DNA of 64,000 bases. Origin: Congeria kusceri. Taxonomy: Eukaryota; Mollusca; Bivalvia; Myida; Dreissenidae. Shown one piece after another: positions 12,201 to 23,942 of this stretch. Both the position numbers and the translations under genes were made by a program. The stretch is taken from the NCBI GenBank assembly GCA_027627225.1, contig CM051036.1:39752926-39816925 (forward strand). Reading direction: 5' to 3'. The notes under the pieces are model-generated. The model saw nothing but the letters and a program-made list of their open reading frames with translations, was not told where the DNA came from and made no database searches. Numbering within the stretch: the stretch's first letter is position 1; each line of letters opens with the position of its first letter.

Positions 12201-15200
12201 AATGCTATTTAACTCAAAAAAGTTCATATGTTAGCAGCTGAAACTTAATAAAATACAAGTCAAACACTAACTGGCTACTTTCGCTTTATAGGCAGCACCC
12301 TTTGAACACTGTCCACCTCCCTGATTATAAGCGGATAAAAGTCCAAAGACATTGGTCCCATGACTGAAAGATTGTTCAAACACAGTTGTTTAGTTCATAT
12401 GCTAGTTGCAAGCATTACATTCACTAAACATCAACATCACATATTAGTACTTTATATTAATACAATTTATGTAAAAATATAGGAATAATGAAACTCCAGA
12501 GACATCACCAAGACAGAAACCCTTATTACCATCCAATGGCCCTTTATTTGAGATAAGTGACCAATTGCCTAAACAATACTGGACAATAAATACAGCACAA
12601 AACAAAACGTAAAAATGATTAAAACTGCGGTCACCGCATTGGAACGGTCAATGGAAAGCGCTTGTTAATAAACTTTAGTCTCATAGTATTGCAATTCAAA
12701 TTAAATAGCAATAAAAGCGAATAGAAATTTAATTGAATTGCAATTTAATTACTCAATGGTTTAATGTTCATCAGAGCAACAGAATTGCAACTTTCTGAGG
12801 CACGATGCAATGAAAACAAAATACAATTATCAGCTAAATCCCTGCTTGTTGACAAGATTTCAAGACAAAACATCATATAGTACACATCACAGAACCGATA
12901 CAACTAATAAGACTTACTCTTGCAAACGTAAAAACTCGTTGTAGCTGTATTGGTAACCCGGGGACACGTCACTATTGTTGAGTTTGAAGTTCCAACTCAA
13001 ATCAAGGTCCTTTCAAGACAAGTATTTATTAAATGTCATACGGTATATGCTATAGTAGAGTTTTATTGGTAAATTACAAAAATATGGTACGCTTCAGACA
13101 CTTTTTCCAAACATGGCTATTAAGTTTTAGTTTTGTTGTAACAAATGCAGTCTATGTCATGGTATATAAATATCCTCATGGCATCGAGTACTTCTACTAA
13201 GTAATTCATAGTACTTGAACTCTTTTCAGAAGAAGAAAAATAACTTAATGATACAAATGAATGATAATCTTTATTCAACGGAAACTCACAATATTTTCCT
13301 TTAGGTACGGGTGATCAATATCCACCCCGGTATCCAGGACTGCCAGTGTTACTCCTTCTCCAGTCAGGCCCTGGTTCCACGCATCCTCTATGCCCATTCC
13401 GTACTTCGCGCCGAAAGCACTAGGCTTGATAATAAATGGTTACGCTTATATCAATTATTTTACATATTTACATATGTGTTTGACCTTATTATCTACACAC
13501 ACGTTAGTTATACTTCAAGTTGTATTTTTTCTAAACAAGAAATAAATAACATTTATACCATGTAAGCACATACCATAGGGTCGGTATCTGTATCCGATGT
13601 AGGCTGAAATCGCCATCTCATGACTTGCTCAACTGCTTCTATCTGTAACATATGGCAAATATGACAATAATGATCACCTTATGGGTCGAATCCGGATCTT
13701 TTTTAATTTCCACCCATTTAATATTTTCTGTAGTGTATGAGGTGGGATCAAAGTGTTTGGCGGACATGTTTACCTGTGGACAATTTCTCCCTTAGATATA
13801 TTGTCATCTCCCTTGTCTCTGATGGAGTAAGCCAAACAACAATAACTTTCTCATGCAGGGTTTCCCGCAGGCCTGTTTCGCTTGTCGGGCCCGACATGCC
13901 TTCAAAGAAGTTACTCATTTGCCGACATGCTTATATAACGCCGACATGCTTTAATTTTTAAAGCGACAACCCTTAATCCCTTTGTCTATTACACCTATCT
14001 TTAAATCACAGGCCCATATGCGAACTCCGTATTGATCGATAATGTCTAACTTCCAGCAGTGTTATTGACAAGTGACTGAACTGTTTTAGCCCGCCCACAA
14101 CGATCTCATTACCCAATCAAAGACGGCGATTTTTAGGGCGGAGTTTATAACTTACTAACAACTAAAAACGTGTTTGACAACAAATACTAACGTTGGAGGG
14201 AAAAGTGAACAGGCATTTTTAAACATTTGATTATTACATTTAGCGTTTTATTTTATCAAGTTAATTTCCTTCTCCATCTCACAAAAATTATGGAAACGAA
14301 TAATGTAATATAGAGCCTAATTTTAAACCCAACTTAACGTCGTCATACGTAATTTTGTTCTCATAAACACTGCAATTAAGCACGTGACCAGTACACGCAC
14401 GCTTTTCATGAGGCATCCGTGACCTTGAGCATGGCATTTTCGCGCGCTTTTGTAGCAAAACACGCTTTTTACATGGAGATACAGGCCCGTGTTTTATGTC
14501 AATTAGGAACCACATATTCAAGTATTTTAAACAATGGTGATTTTGTTCGGCTTTTAATTTCCGCATGTAGTATAACAAATATAAATGATGGATTTCTTTT
14601 GCATCGGAAAACAATTAATGAAGTAAAAATAGTAAAAAAAACGAGCAGTCATGACAAAATTTGAAGGCGGAAAATGTTAGACTTTTAAACGGATCTGAAT
14701 ATATGTGAGATTGAAAACTACTTCCATACAAAATGCGATCAAGGGCGGTAGTTTAAGCGATACTGCCGATCGATTTGATCGCCGCCGGGATATCGAACGT
14801 CGCAGCCGATTTCGGAAATGTGGGGTCGCGCGATGCTGCCGATTTTGGGGAGTTGGATTCGAGCGGTGCAGCCAATTTTATTGAGGTGGGGTCGATCGTT
14901 GAAGCCGATTTTCGGGGAGCTGGGGTCGGGCGATGCGGCCGATTTCGAACAGGTGGTAGTCAAACGGAGCGGCCGATGTCGGGCGGGGTGGGGGTTAAGG
15001 GGTCGGATTTGAACGATCTCGGGGAAGGGGGAGGTGGGGGGGGGTCGAGAAGATTTTATTAGCGGGTGGTGGTGTCCTGAATGCCGACATGCCTTCAAGA
15101 AATCCTGCGGGAAACCCTGTCATGTATTACTTTGTTTATTTGTTTGATTGGTTTTAATTAAAATTAAAAGAGAGCGTTTTGGTGTTGTGCTGTAATTGTA

Positions 15201-16342
15201 TTGTGACTATGATTATCTTTTAAATAAAATTAAAATTACTAGCTTTAAATGTTGCATTGCACCTGACTTTCGGATAACTAGTACTTTTATAGCTATTTAC
15301 TTTCAGATGCTGTACTAAATAGCGACATTAAGCATCTGTTTTTGTTGTATAATGTTAACTACATGGACTAACGGGAAGCAGTCCCAGAGTCCAGTACAAT
15401 AGTTAATTTGTATTTGTCATTTAGAGGACATACAACCTATTTAGTAATTCGCATGAAACTGAAGACAGTGTTTATTCATTCGAAATACAATTCGCACACC
15501 AGAAACATTAATTTATCAATTTTAATGCACCATATTTATGATGTACCACTATCAGTCTTGGTAAAGAACTTTGATGAATCAAAAACTGAACTATAGTCTA
15601 TCTAACAAATAACATTTGCCTTGTCATCCAGGTTCGTTATGGACTGTAAGTATTCCTCTGACAATTTCTCTGTTTCGCCAGGTTTTTGGAACACATAGAT
15701 ACCCGGAACAATCTTTAAAATACGACAGTAACAACTATTAAAAATACAAAAGTAACAGTAATTCAAATAATTTGCAAATGATACAGACGGCCGACAAATG
15801 TATTAATAAAACTGGTTTAACATACTTTTCTAAATTTTCGTAAATTATGATTTGTTATATATGCCAATATACAACAAATCGTTACACTCATAGCATTATA
15901 TACTTTAGTGCATGACAGCGGTTGCCTTTCTAAATGAATGATTGCCTAGTGTCAAATAATCAAACTTTGCTTGCCAAATATTTGTCGATAAAAAAAAGCT
16001 TTAATGATATAAAACTACGTTTTGCAAGATTGTCAAGCATTTTCAGAAAACAATAATACTGCTGTGATTACGATTTTTCATATAAGCTCTGTCAGCTCAT
16101 GGCATGTTGTGACTAAGCAATTATACACAATAGTTACTACGGAAAAATATTCAATGCTATCAATGTGGAATAATGTTTTTAAATACCTTATAGAGATAAG
16201 TGTAGTCCTGTTTCTTTAAAACCTCTGAAACATGCTCAAAATTTGCGTCATTGAATTTGAAGAAAAATTTGTCGGTGTATTCCGACAGAGATTTTCCGTT
16301 AACTGTGAATATCAGAAACACAAACACACACATAGACGACAT
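6202..16342 (-). CDS. Proprotein convertase-like (S8B) transmembrane protein, copy A
   Basis: Thirteen exons can be joined in phase to 638 residues: 16342-16187, 15712-15620, 13642-13574, 13424-13290, 13009-12918, 12363-12272, 12139-11955, 11481-11290, 11029-10923, 7568-7459, 7242-7125, 6952-6672, 6488-6202. Order: signal peptide (MSSMCVFVFLIF), prodomain (YTDKFFFK, then IVPGIYVF), catalytic domain with Asp in VLDTGVDIDHPYL, His in QDHGTNVFGLL and Ser in FGGTSASTAFVSA, P domain (STVEQV...TSPNGTRSILV...SVNFWGE), a TTER repeat stalk, one membrane helix (MAVLYPVVIFIVIGIFIY) and a 20-residue tail. Known kexin/furin enzymes cleave secreted precursors at dibasic sites. Here the oxyanion Asn position reads PSSKIG, the acidic pocket segment reads NAYGYPRTF, and no RXKR follows the prodomain, so activity is doubtful. 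Intron 2 uses a GC donor. Copy B is a close paralogue. Confidence 0.85.
6338..6409 (-). repeat. 12-bp coding repeat (TTER stalk) in copy A
   Basis: Six tandem copies of gttctttccgtt (plus strand) encode Thr-Thr-Glu-Arg repeats in the last exon, between the P domain and the membrane helix. The repeat keeps the reading frame because the unit is 12 bp. The same stretch in copy B is unrelated and non-repetitive, so the repeat arose or expanded in A only. Thr-rich stalks are often O-glycosylated, but that is inference. Confidence 0.85.
7857..8128 (+). repeat. 21-bp minisatellite, about 13 copies, intronic
   Basis: Unit close to ttgttatgtcaaattgttgtg, 21 bp, repeated about 13 times with few changes. 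It lies in the 3.35-kb intron of copy A between exons 9 and 10. Since 21 is a multiple of three, it produces open frames of about 80-140 codons on both strands, which are artefacts. Diverged relatives of the motif extend on both sides to about 7640 and 8740. Confidence 0.9.
8871..9150 (+). repeat. 84-bp tandem repeat, about 3.3 copies, intronic
   Basis: Units start at about 8871, 8955, 9040 and 9123 with the shared core gacacgtcttgttgacat followed by ttcacctgatcatag. It lies in the same intron as the 21-bp array. The gacat/gtcat words appear here mostly in the opposite orientation to those of the 21-bp array. Confidence 0.75.
9151..10922. other. Intronic sequence without a gene
   Basis: Remainder of the long intron of copy A. 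AT-rich, no further coding exon of the convertase family and no recognisable transposon ends were seen. Confidence 0.5.
13856..15119. mobile_element. Inverted-repeat DNA transposon, non-autonomous, 1264 bp
   Basis: The ends are inverted: CAGGGTTTCCCGCAGG at the left and CCTGCGGGAAACCCTG at the right, both flanked by TCATG (13851-13855 and 15120-15124), a 5-bp target duplication. Just inside both ends are copies of gccgacatgc. The right part (about 14760-15060) is unusually GC-rich and made of imperfect repeats of gccgattt...gtcgggcgatgc. No transposase is seen. It sits in the intron between exons 2 and 3 of copy A. The TIR start CAGGG suggests a hAT-type origin, but hAT usually makes 8-bp duplications, so the superfamily is open. 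Confidence 0.8.
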
Positions 16343-17577
16343 TTTGAAATACAGATCAAATTTCAGCCAGTACAGATCACTAACTTGTCGTGTCACATTC
16401 CATTGCATACATTAGCTATTGAAATGTGAAGGAAAAAAGGTTTACATTATGTGTGGCTAAAATATATTTAAAACCTATTCAACTGTTCACATTCAATGAA
16501 AACATTGACGTGTCAATTTCAACCACATTACTGTATAACTATCTTCCATTTTCTTGTTGCTCTTTCATTTTGCATATACATTTCTTCATAATTCTAATTT
16601 TAAAGATACATTTGAGAGAAACAAATAAAATACAAACATAATGGAGAATGAATGCATACGAGAACAAACACTACAATTACTTTTTCAATTATAAAAGTTG
16701 GTAAAAAGTAACTGTTCGTCTATTTAGGATGATATTCATTTAGAAAATGAAGTAATTTCTGTAATGCGTTGCGAAAAAGAACCTTGCTGGCTGAACCTGG
16801 TGTCATATTTCCAAAGCACCTCAGATACAATCATAAGTTAAGTCATATTTAAGTAGAGTAATCAAATAAAACTGTCCGTGTGAATGCCAATATTGAAAAA
16901 ATTGATATATGTTTATGCTCACTACAAAATAGGTTTATTTTTATTTATTTATAAAACCATTTCATAAACATGCACGGTAAATGAACCAGCCTCATAGTTA
17001 AGCAATTTTAGTATTTTAAAGATTTACTGAGCAGCTTTGTGCATAAGTACTATGGAGTCTTATTTTTGATTGCATCTAATATTCTCCTTGCCTCTAAAGA
17101 AGGAAGTCCCATATACCTTGGTTATATCTGATCATTCCATGCAGACAATGAATGGAATAGATCAGTTCCCAAACTTGCATTTACATCTCATGTTTCCGGT
17201 TGAGAATCTTCGAAATATCTTTCCCAATAGAATGTCTGTTGGATGTAGACATAGAGTTACTCCAGGACACCTATATAATAAATGTATATCTGATATTTCA
17301 TTTGGAAGATGTAGAATGAGATACTTCCCTGTAATTGTTGCCTGGAACTAAATATAGTGCCTGATTATGAGGAACTGAAATAGGCAACATACGGCGAGAG
17401 ATAACCGTACTGCCTGGAGACAGCTTAACTTGATACAAGAGGTGGCCTTTCCGCGAAAACAGCTTAACTTGATACAAGAGGTGGCCTTCCCGCGAAGAAC
17501 TAGGCCTTTTTATACTTAACAATAAGACAACTATTATCTATACGAACGTTGTAAACAAAAGAACGCAGCAAGTTACC
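16343..17577. other. Upstream region of copy A, no gene seen
   Basis: AT-rich sequence upstream of the first exon of copy A. A promoter is expected here, but no convincing core elements could be fixed. Near the far end lies a short 39-bp duplication (17420-17497). An open frame at 17070-17351 has no recognisable features. Confidence 0.4.
17420..17497 (+). repeat. 39-bp direct duplication
   Basis: Two adjacent copies of acagcttaacttgatacaag followed by aggtggcctt and ccgcgaa, differing at one or two positions. No function is suggested. Confidence 0.8.
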
Positions 17578-17703
17578 TTAATTAAGGGACTTATTCACAG
17601 AATTTTGTATTTTTGAAAAATGTTATTTATGTCTTAAATACAAAAACTAAAGCATCTGGTCTAACCAAAAGCAAATATTATAAAAAGAAACAAAAACAGA
17701 TTT

Positions 17704-17776
17704 GCCTTCGCTGGGTCTCAAACCCACGACCTTCGGGATCAAAATGTGTAAGTCCAACCACTCGGCCATTCAAGGC
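17704..17776 (-). tRNA. tRNA-like sequence, probably degenerate
   Basis: Read on the minus strand it has an A-box-like TGGCCGAGTGG and a B-box-like GGTTTGAGACC at tRNA spacing and is 73 bases long. The acceptor arms pair only partly (GCCTT with AAGGC, then mismatches), and no clean anticodon arm can be folded. It is a component of the TTAA-flanked element rather than a free tRNA gene. Confidence 0.5.
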
Positions 17777-17980
17777 GGTGTATTATTAACGCTATGTAAG
17801 TGATGCAGGTGTTTTCCAAATTTGACGAAAAGCGTTACAAACGCTTTATAATTTTATCCATTTCAATTGATGATTTTTATCCAGAGACGACATTATATGT
17901 TCAATATATTTTGTATCAGAAGTGTGTTTTTGCGTTTTTATAATGCATTTTTCTGTTTGGGATTTATGATAAAAATGTAA

Positions 17981-18034
17981 TGGCCGCGTGGTTAAGGCGT
18001 TAGCCTTATCATCCAGAGGTCCGAGGTTCGACCA
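17981..18034 (+). tRNA. tRNA-like sequence, truncated or degenerate
   Basis: TGGCCGCGTGG (A-box-like) and GAGGTTCGACC (B-box-like) at tRNA spacing, followed by a T-rich run that could end RNA polymerase III transcription. The acceptor stem is missing. It is the second tRNA-like module of the TTAA-flanked element. Confidence 0.5.
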
Positions 18035-18232
18035 TTTTTTTTTATTTTTTTTGTTATAATTTTCTTGTTAATATACTTCAGATTTTTAGTTCCTTAAATG
18101 CTTAAATCGGTCATGTTAAGACATTTAATAGCATACTTTAAAAAAATACACAAATCTGTGAACAAGTCCCTTTAACTGTAAGGAAAACACTGAGCTGAGG
18201 TGGAACATTATTTTAATACGGAAGCCTCATCT

Positions 18233-18235
<3 letters not shown>

Positions 18236-18267
<32 letters not shown>

Positions 18268-19780
18268 TTATTCCAAATTTATTAATTTTCATAAACATAC
18301 TTGTTATACTTGAACATACAAAAACACCATTTACAAACCTTGTATATAAGTATGTCTAGAAAAAATAAAGATGTTTTAATGTTTTGTCAGGGAGGTCAAT
18401 TTAAAAGGTGTATATGAAGAAAAAGGAGAGAAAAAAAAAAAAAAAAAAAAATCTATCAAATATAAGTAGGGTGTTTGGAAATAAAAGTTTTGTTTGTTTA
18501 ACTTTACCAGTGGAAAAAAATAAATAATAATAATAATAAAAAAGTGTATTTGGAAAAAAAGACAACAATTATTTCACAAAAGTGACTGGACATTGACCAG
18601 AAGTTATAAATCAATGAAAAACTGGTTAAAAAAAAAATAAAAAATAAAAAAATTAGTTAGGACGTTTGGATGGGGCTTTCACGTTCGTCAGATGCCTCCA
18701 TAAAACATCTCCAACGTAATTGATGTATTTGGCTCTTATTAGATGACTTTGCTATAATTTCTTCAATTTTGAGGCGATGATTTAGGACATTTTGAAAACT
18801 GGCTATTTGAGGTACACGTTTTTCAAGTTTGCTTTTGAAAATATAGTACTTAGCTAACATAACTATAAAATTTATACAGAATGACTCATTTTTGTTTACT
18901 GTTACGCAGTTACAAAAGGACATAGTGGTAAAAGTTAGTTCTATGTTTTCTTCAATTCCAAGTTTTTCTTGTATATACTGCTTTCCATCAGTCCAAAATA
19001 TTTGGGTCCATTGGCATTCCCAGAACAAATGTAAATTTGATTCTGGGTACATAGAGCAAAAGTCACATAGATTTGAGGGTGTTAAATTGCATTTGTATAA
19101 GTATATATTGTTGGGGATGATCTGCATTAGATATTTGTATTGGAAATACCTAATTTTAGTATCAATTGATAACTTGAGTGGTTGGCTGAAAATAGTCTTA
19201 GGGTCTAGAGATTCCAAGTCTAATACTGTTTTCCATTTGCTCATTTGTTTGAATTCAATGGGTTTTTCTCTTTTTAACAGTAATTTGTAAATTAGTTTAC
19301 ACACTTTTGTAGAATCTTTTAGTTTATTTGAAATATTATCGGGAGTTGTATAGTCTGTATTATTTTGCTGTAGTGTTTGTTTCCATTCAGACGGAATGCT
19401 ACAGATTAAACTATTATATTTCAGAAAGTCCCCTTGTTCTATATTATATAGGTATTGTATGTCTGAAAAGGAGTAAAATTGCTTTACTCTATAGTCAAAT
19501 AAATGTTCTAGAAATAGAAACCCTTTGTCAAACCAGGATTTGTAGCATAGTGTTTTGTTTTTATTTTTTATAGACGAGTTTTCCAAATAATTTGTTTAAA
19601 CACTGTCACGTTTACTTCGTTATAGGTTCCACAGAGCCATCCATGTATTACATTCTTTAGGAATTCCGATTTTATTTTTAAATCCTTCACTTCAGATGGC
19701 TTAAGGTTTGATTCAAAAATTAAGTTTCCACCAACGCTTGTAAGCATGTTTGTGTATATTTTAATTATTTTGATATTTTA
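18236..19780 (-). mobile_element. 5'-truncated L1/Tx1-like LINE with poly(A) tail
   Basis: On the minus strand it runs from about 19780 to a tail of 31 A (T run 18236-18266 on plus). It contains the C-terminal part of a LINE ORF2 and about 390 bases of 3' UTR. Everything upstream of the C-terminal region, including endonuclease and reverse transcriptase core, is missing, as usual for LINE insertions. It lies between copies A and B. Confidence 0.8.
18657..19770 (-). pseudogene. LINE ORF2 C-terminal fragment, frameshifted
   Basis: The frame 19586-18657 encodes about 309 residues ending in a stop. It carries the features of L1-like C-termini: NKNKTLCYKSWFDKG, then WKTVLDLE, DTKIRYFQYKYLMQIIPNN, a CDFC...HLFWEC zinc-knuckle-like motif and a final HQLRWRCF region. 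A second stretch of the same protein (MLTSVGGNLIFESNLKPSEV) is readable upstream to about 19770 in another frame, so one frameshift lies near 19585. The fragment cannot transpose. Confidence 0.8.
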
Positions 19781-21204
19781 GCTCCCTTACATGTACTACT
19801 GAATTCTAGTGATCGGAATAAGTCCTTAAAATCAGTCCTTGATTAATCAGAAGCAAAAGTGACTGATTAATCAAATAATCATGACTAAACATGTGGATTT
19901 TTATTGTTCAACATAAATATTTCATCCAATCATGTTTTTACCAATTTAAATGTTTGTCAATTTATTTTGTACTACTTGTCTTTAGATTAAACAAAAATAG
20001 ATTGAATCTGCAGATTTGCTGTTGTTAAAACTTAAAAGTAATAATGAAATTTTAACTGCTTGAATTAATTAGACTACGACAGTTAATCATTTATTAATAT
20101 TTGCATATATCTACAAAGGCACTTTATAAAGAATATGTTGTGTACTACGCCCAGCATCCCAACCCCCTTGACATTGCAGTGATTTGTCGGATATACATGT
20201 AAACTAAGTACAAGCTCTTTATAAGGAAGTACACGTAGAATACATATTTTATGATTTTAAAACCACAGGCAAGCATATGCTTTGTATATTACCTAAATGA
20301 TCAATAACAAAGTATTTACCAATCCGTGCTAAAATGCATTATAAATTTATGAAAATCCTTTAATGGACACACTGACAACCTATGAAGAAATGTTTAATAG
20401 TATTGTTCATGTATATTACATTGGATGTACAATGTATTTTATTTATAATACCGGTATATTTAGCAGTTTAGAACTAAAAAACACTAATTTTGACTATATA
20501 ATACATAACAAATAGTACCAGTGACACGTACACATTTCGTTGATTAATTTTTCCCATCGTCATCGTCACGTCATGGCTCTGTTCGTCATGATTATTTGAC
20601 GAAATGATTAATAAGCCAATCACTACTGAATTCCTTATAGCAGCTTCAGAAAAACAGCCATGATACAAAGGATACATCAAAAACTATGTGAAACTATAAT
20701 CGAAGTAGAGACAATATGGTTTCCTAATTAAAAACAATAACAATTATGCCGAAATTTCTATTTTTATTTGATACTTTATTCATTCGCCTTATTGAGAATT
20801 AATTTTAAATTAGAATTTGAGATAACTCGAAAACAACAAATTAACTCTAGGACAGAAGTAATAATCAACATTGAAGATTCAACGTTTATATATAAGTGGC
20901 ATTTCAATTGTTTCATTAATTAAATCCATTTTTAGAGCGTAGCTGTCTAGGACCACTTTTGACCTAGATTTCTTGCGATAATTATGCAGCGGGAAAAATG
21001 ATGCCAATAAAATTTTCTAATTTTAGTGAATGCAAACTTACAACAATGGTTTAATGTACACTAATAACAGTTGCATACTTTTGGGGATTAACATTTACAT
21101 ACTTGTTTACATAAGCATATAAACATATCTTCGACATACACTCTGAACATCATTATGAACAATTTTACTCATTGTGTAAACCTATTTATTTAAGCTAGAT
21201 TGCA

Positions 21205-21335
21205 TCGAAAGCCTTAGGTTTATAGAGCCACTCTCGAGTCCGTTTCTTGGGTAGAACCAGTACTTGGTGTCTTTGGGGGAGATCTTGAAAACGCTCCCCC
21301 GGTGGTGATCGAACCCGGGAGATACATCAGACTTG
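21205..21335 (-). mobile_element. SINE-like fragment
   Basis: On the minus strand a B-box-like GGTTCGATCACC within CCCGGGTTCGATCACCACCG is followed by a compact, more GC-rich body (GGTTCTACCCAAGAAACGGA). This layout, a tRNA-type head and a conserved central part, fits a tRNA-derived SINE. The A box and tail were not identified, so only a part is claimed. Confidence 0.4.
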
Positions 21336-21964
21336 CAAGGGACAATATAAATGTTATAAAAGACAACTTATTATCTACACATGGAGCATTTACATTTGGA
21401 ACCAGTCCAAGTGCGGATAAGCCTTCTGCAGTCGGAATAGTTTTTAGAACACCGTATATCTGTAGGAAGGCTACTCCGCAGGCACGAATACACTATGTGC
21501 AATACTAATGATGCATATAGTAAATTATTTAACATAACTATGTACACTTGTCTAATATAGAATAATTTTCATTAATTCCCGCAATAATTGTCTGACAATT
21601 GTAATTTGTTAAATTTGCCTGACAAATGTATGTATCAATTATGTTTACGTAAATTAGATCTACTAGTATTTAGGCGCTTCATGTATCACTGGTACAAACA
21701 TGGGGCGGTATATGTTCGGTATATTCACGGTACAGATATTAATAATGATTCAGTTTATCTGAAATTAATGTTGGGGCCGAAACGTTTTCGTAACCGATCA
21801 TCCTGGTCGTCTTGTATTATTATTATATTAATTTAAACGCCGATTGTCTTTTTCAAAGTCATTTCTTGTTTTCATTAATTAAATACAATTTTAAAATCAA
21901 AAGAACAAAAGAATACGTGAAACATGATATACTGAACAAGTGATTAAGTTAGCGACGTGGAAAT

Positions 21965-23070
21965 GCTTGCTAATTTCGCGATACAGAGGAATTCGCTAAT
22001 ATGTCTGTCAGCAAATATTGCAGCGATTGCCGATATAGAAATTCACTTAAGTTTGATAGTTTATTCAAGTCTCATCCACATTTACAAGTTATGTACAAAC
22101 CAACAAAACCTGTAGTCATTCTAAACAGAATTATAAGATACTATTAACAAGTCATATATGCACATTCTAATATATATACACAGCACTGTATGATAAAAAA
22201 ACAACAGAACTAGTCTAATATCTTAACAGAATAAAACATGTGTTAGCCTTAGAGATTTTTTTTTTTAATATTGAAATTCGGCAATTATTGATAATACAAA
22301 TACTTTTTACGTTTAGCTAAAATTAGGTAACAACGATCGCGGATGTGTATTTATTTCTCCGGACGTTGCTATAGATAAATATATATGGAGAGTTCCATGT
22401 TAAAATTTAAAATGTTTATAAATTGAAGCAATATATAAATGTAAACAAATACATTATTTGAACCAGTGTGATTTTTAGTTCTTTTTCAAGTCACAGGTAT
22501 AGGCAAAGCATACTAATACGAGATGCAGTCACTCGCATTTGTGCCATTTTTATCATAGATATATTACATTGAAATGGTCTGAAAGAAGAATCATTTCTGA
22601 TCAAAATCTGCCATTTTCATACTTCTGTATCAAAATACATACCAAAACTACATTTTACAAATACAACATATCACATGTGTACGGAGCACTTTGACGTCAT
22701 TAAGCCATACCCCTTTTAGAATATGTTAGAACATGTTTCTATGATCATGAAGAAGTTATAATCTACATGTATTCTTTGGTATAAATGTTAGGGTTTGTCA
22801 ATACCTTTATGATATGATGATATGATATGACTTGAGACTGAACATGGACAAAATGACTTGTATGTATTTTTACCAAAATTTGTAAAAAAGTGTGCAACTA
22901 ATTTTACTGTTAAAATACTCTGTTAAAGTAGATTCGCAATGTATATTTATTTCGCGATTCAGAGGAATTCGCTTATATGTTTGACAGCAAATATTGCAGC
23001 GATTGCCGATATAGAAGTTTACTATAGTTTGATAGTGTGTTCAGGTCTCATCCACATTCACAAGTTATAT
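21965..23070 (+). repeat. Direct duplication of about 130 bp
   Basis: The stretches at about 21965-22095 and 22940-23070 share aggaattcgct, gcaaatattgcagcgattgc and ctcatccacatt in the same order and orientation. The copies are about 960 bases apart and moderately diverged. Probably a dispersed repeat. Confidence 0.7.
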
Positions 23071-23099
23071 ACATCACATAAAACCAAAAAAATATATTA

Positions 23100-23850
23100 T
23101 TTTGAAATCTAGAGAGTTGTTTATGAAGCGAACATCGTCAAAGTTGCCTAAACAGGCAAACGTCCCCTTCGCATGCCGGCCATGTTTTTAACGAATCATA
23201 ATTATTAAATTATTTGAAGGAATTTGGAAGAGAATCACCCCAGGAACATTTCTATGAAATTATTTCGAAATCCAGAGAGTGGTTTCTGGTGAGAAAAGGT
23301 TGTCAACATTGCCTACATGGCCATATACGTTCAAAGTTCCCCACCCGTTGGCGGCCATGTTTTTTTTTTAAAGAATCAAACATAATTGAAGGAATTTGGT
23401 AGATGGTCACCCAAGGAACATTTCGATGAAATTATTTCAAAAACCTGCAAGTTATTTCTGACAAGTAGATTGTCAAAGTTGCCTATATAGCTATATAAGG
23501 GCAAACTTCCCCACTCTCTGATAACCATGTTTTTAACGAATCAAAACTATTTGAAGGTATTTGGTAGAGGGTCACCCAAGGAACATTTCTGTGACATTAT
23601 TTGGAAATCCTGCAAGTGGTTGTTGACAAGATTTTACAGTTTGCCGATTTTTTAAGCTTTTAGTTGCCATGGCAACCAGTGTTTTCCAGATATTTCTTTG
23701 AATCGAATGAATTTGGTAAGGGACCACTACAGGAACATTTCTGCTAGGTTTGGTTAAAATCCACCAAGTGGTTTCAGAGAAGTTGTTGAAGACAGACGAC
23801 GAACGACGAAGGACGAATGTCGGACTTTGACTGACCACAATTTGCTCACC
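23100..23850 (+). repeat. About 172-bp tandem repeat, four diverged units, GACGA tail
   Basis: The words gccatgtttttaacgaatca, tttgaaggaatttggtagag and ggaacatttct recur about every 172 bases (anchors near 23178, 23352, 23524 and 23668). The last unit is followed by gacagacgacgaacgacgaa. This is the style of a dispersed molluscan repeat ending in a short tandem tail. No protein is encoded. Confidence 0.65.
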
Positions 23851-23942
23851 AAAGTGAGCAACCAACACACTCATATACGAATTGTGTACAACGTCATATA
23901 AATGGAGCATTTTGTGTTTGTTTTAGTGTAATTACAAAACAC

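Larger units (their letters stand above)
17586..18171. mobile_element. TTAA-flanked inverted-repeat element with two tRNA-like modules
   Basis: The left end GGGACTTATTCACAGA and the right end (minus strand) GGGACTTGTTCACAGA are inverted, and the similarity continues for about 35-40 bp. TTAA lies directly outside the left end (17582-17585) and one base outside the right end (18172-18175). Inside are a tRNA-like sequence on the minus strand and another on the plus strand, arranged back to back, 3' ends facing the element ends. No transposase is present. TTAA targets are typical of piggyBac-type elements; this assignment is inference. Confidence 0.7.
19781..23090. other. Intergenic, repeats only
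   Basis: No gene was recognised. It contains a SINE-like piece (about 21205-21335) and a 130-bp direct duplication (about 21965-22095 and 22940-23070). The open frames in this stretch are short and featureless. Confidence 0.5.

Noticed and set aside
14739..15098. Frames of 95-119 codons in the GC-rich block
   Set aside because: GC-rich imperfect repeats within a transposon lack stop codons by composition; no domain is recognisable.
17704..17776. Functional tRNA gene
   Set aside because: Acceptor and anticodon arms do not pair properly and the sequence is part of a transposon-like unit.
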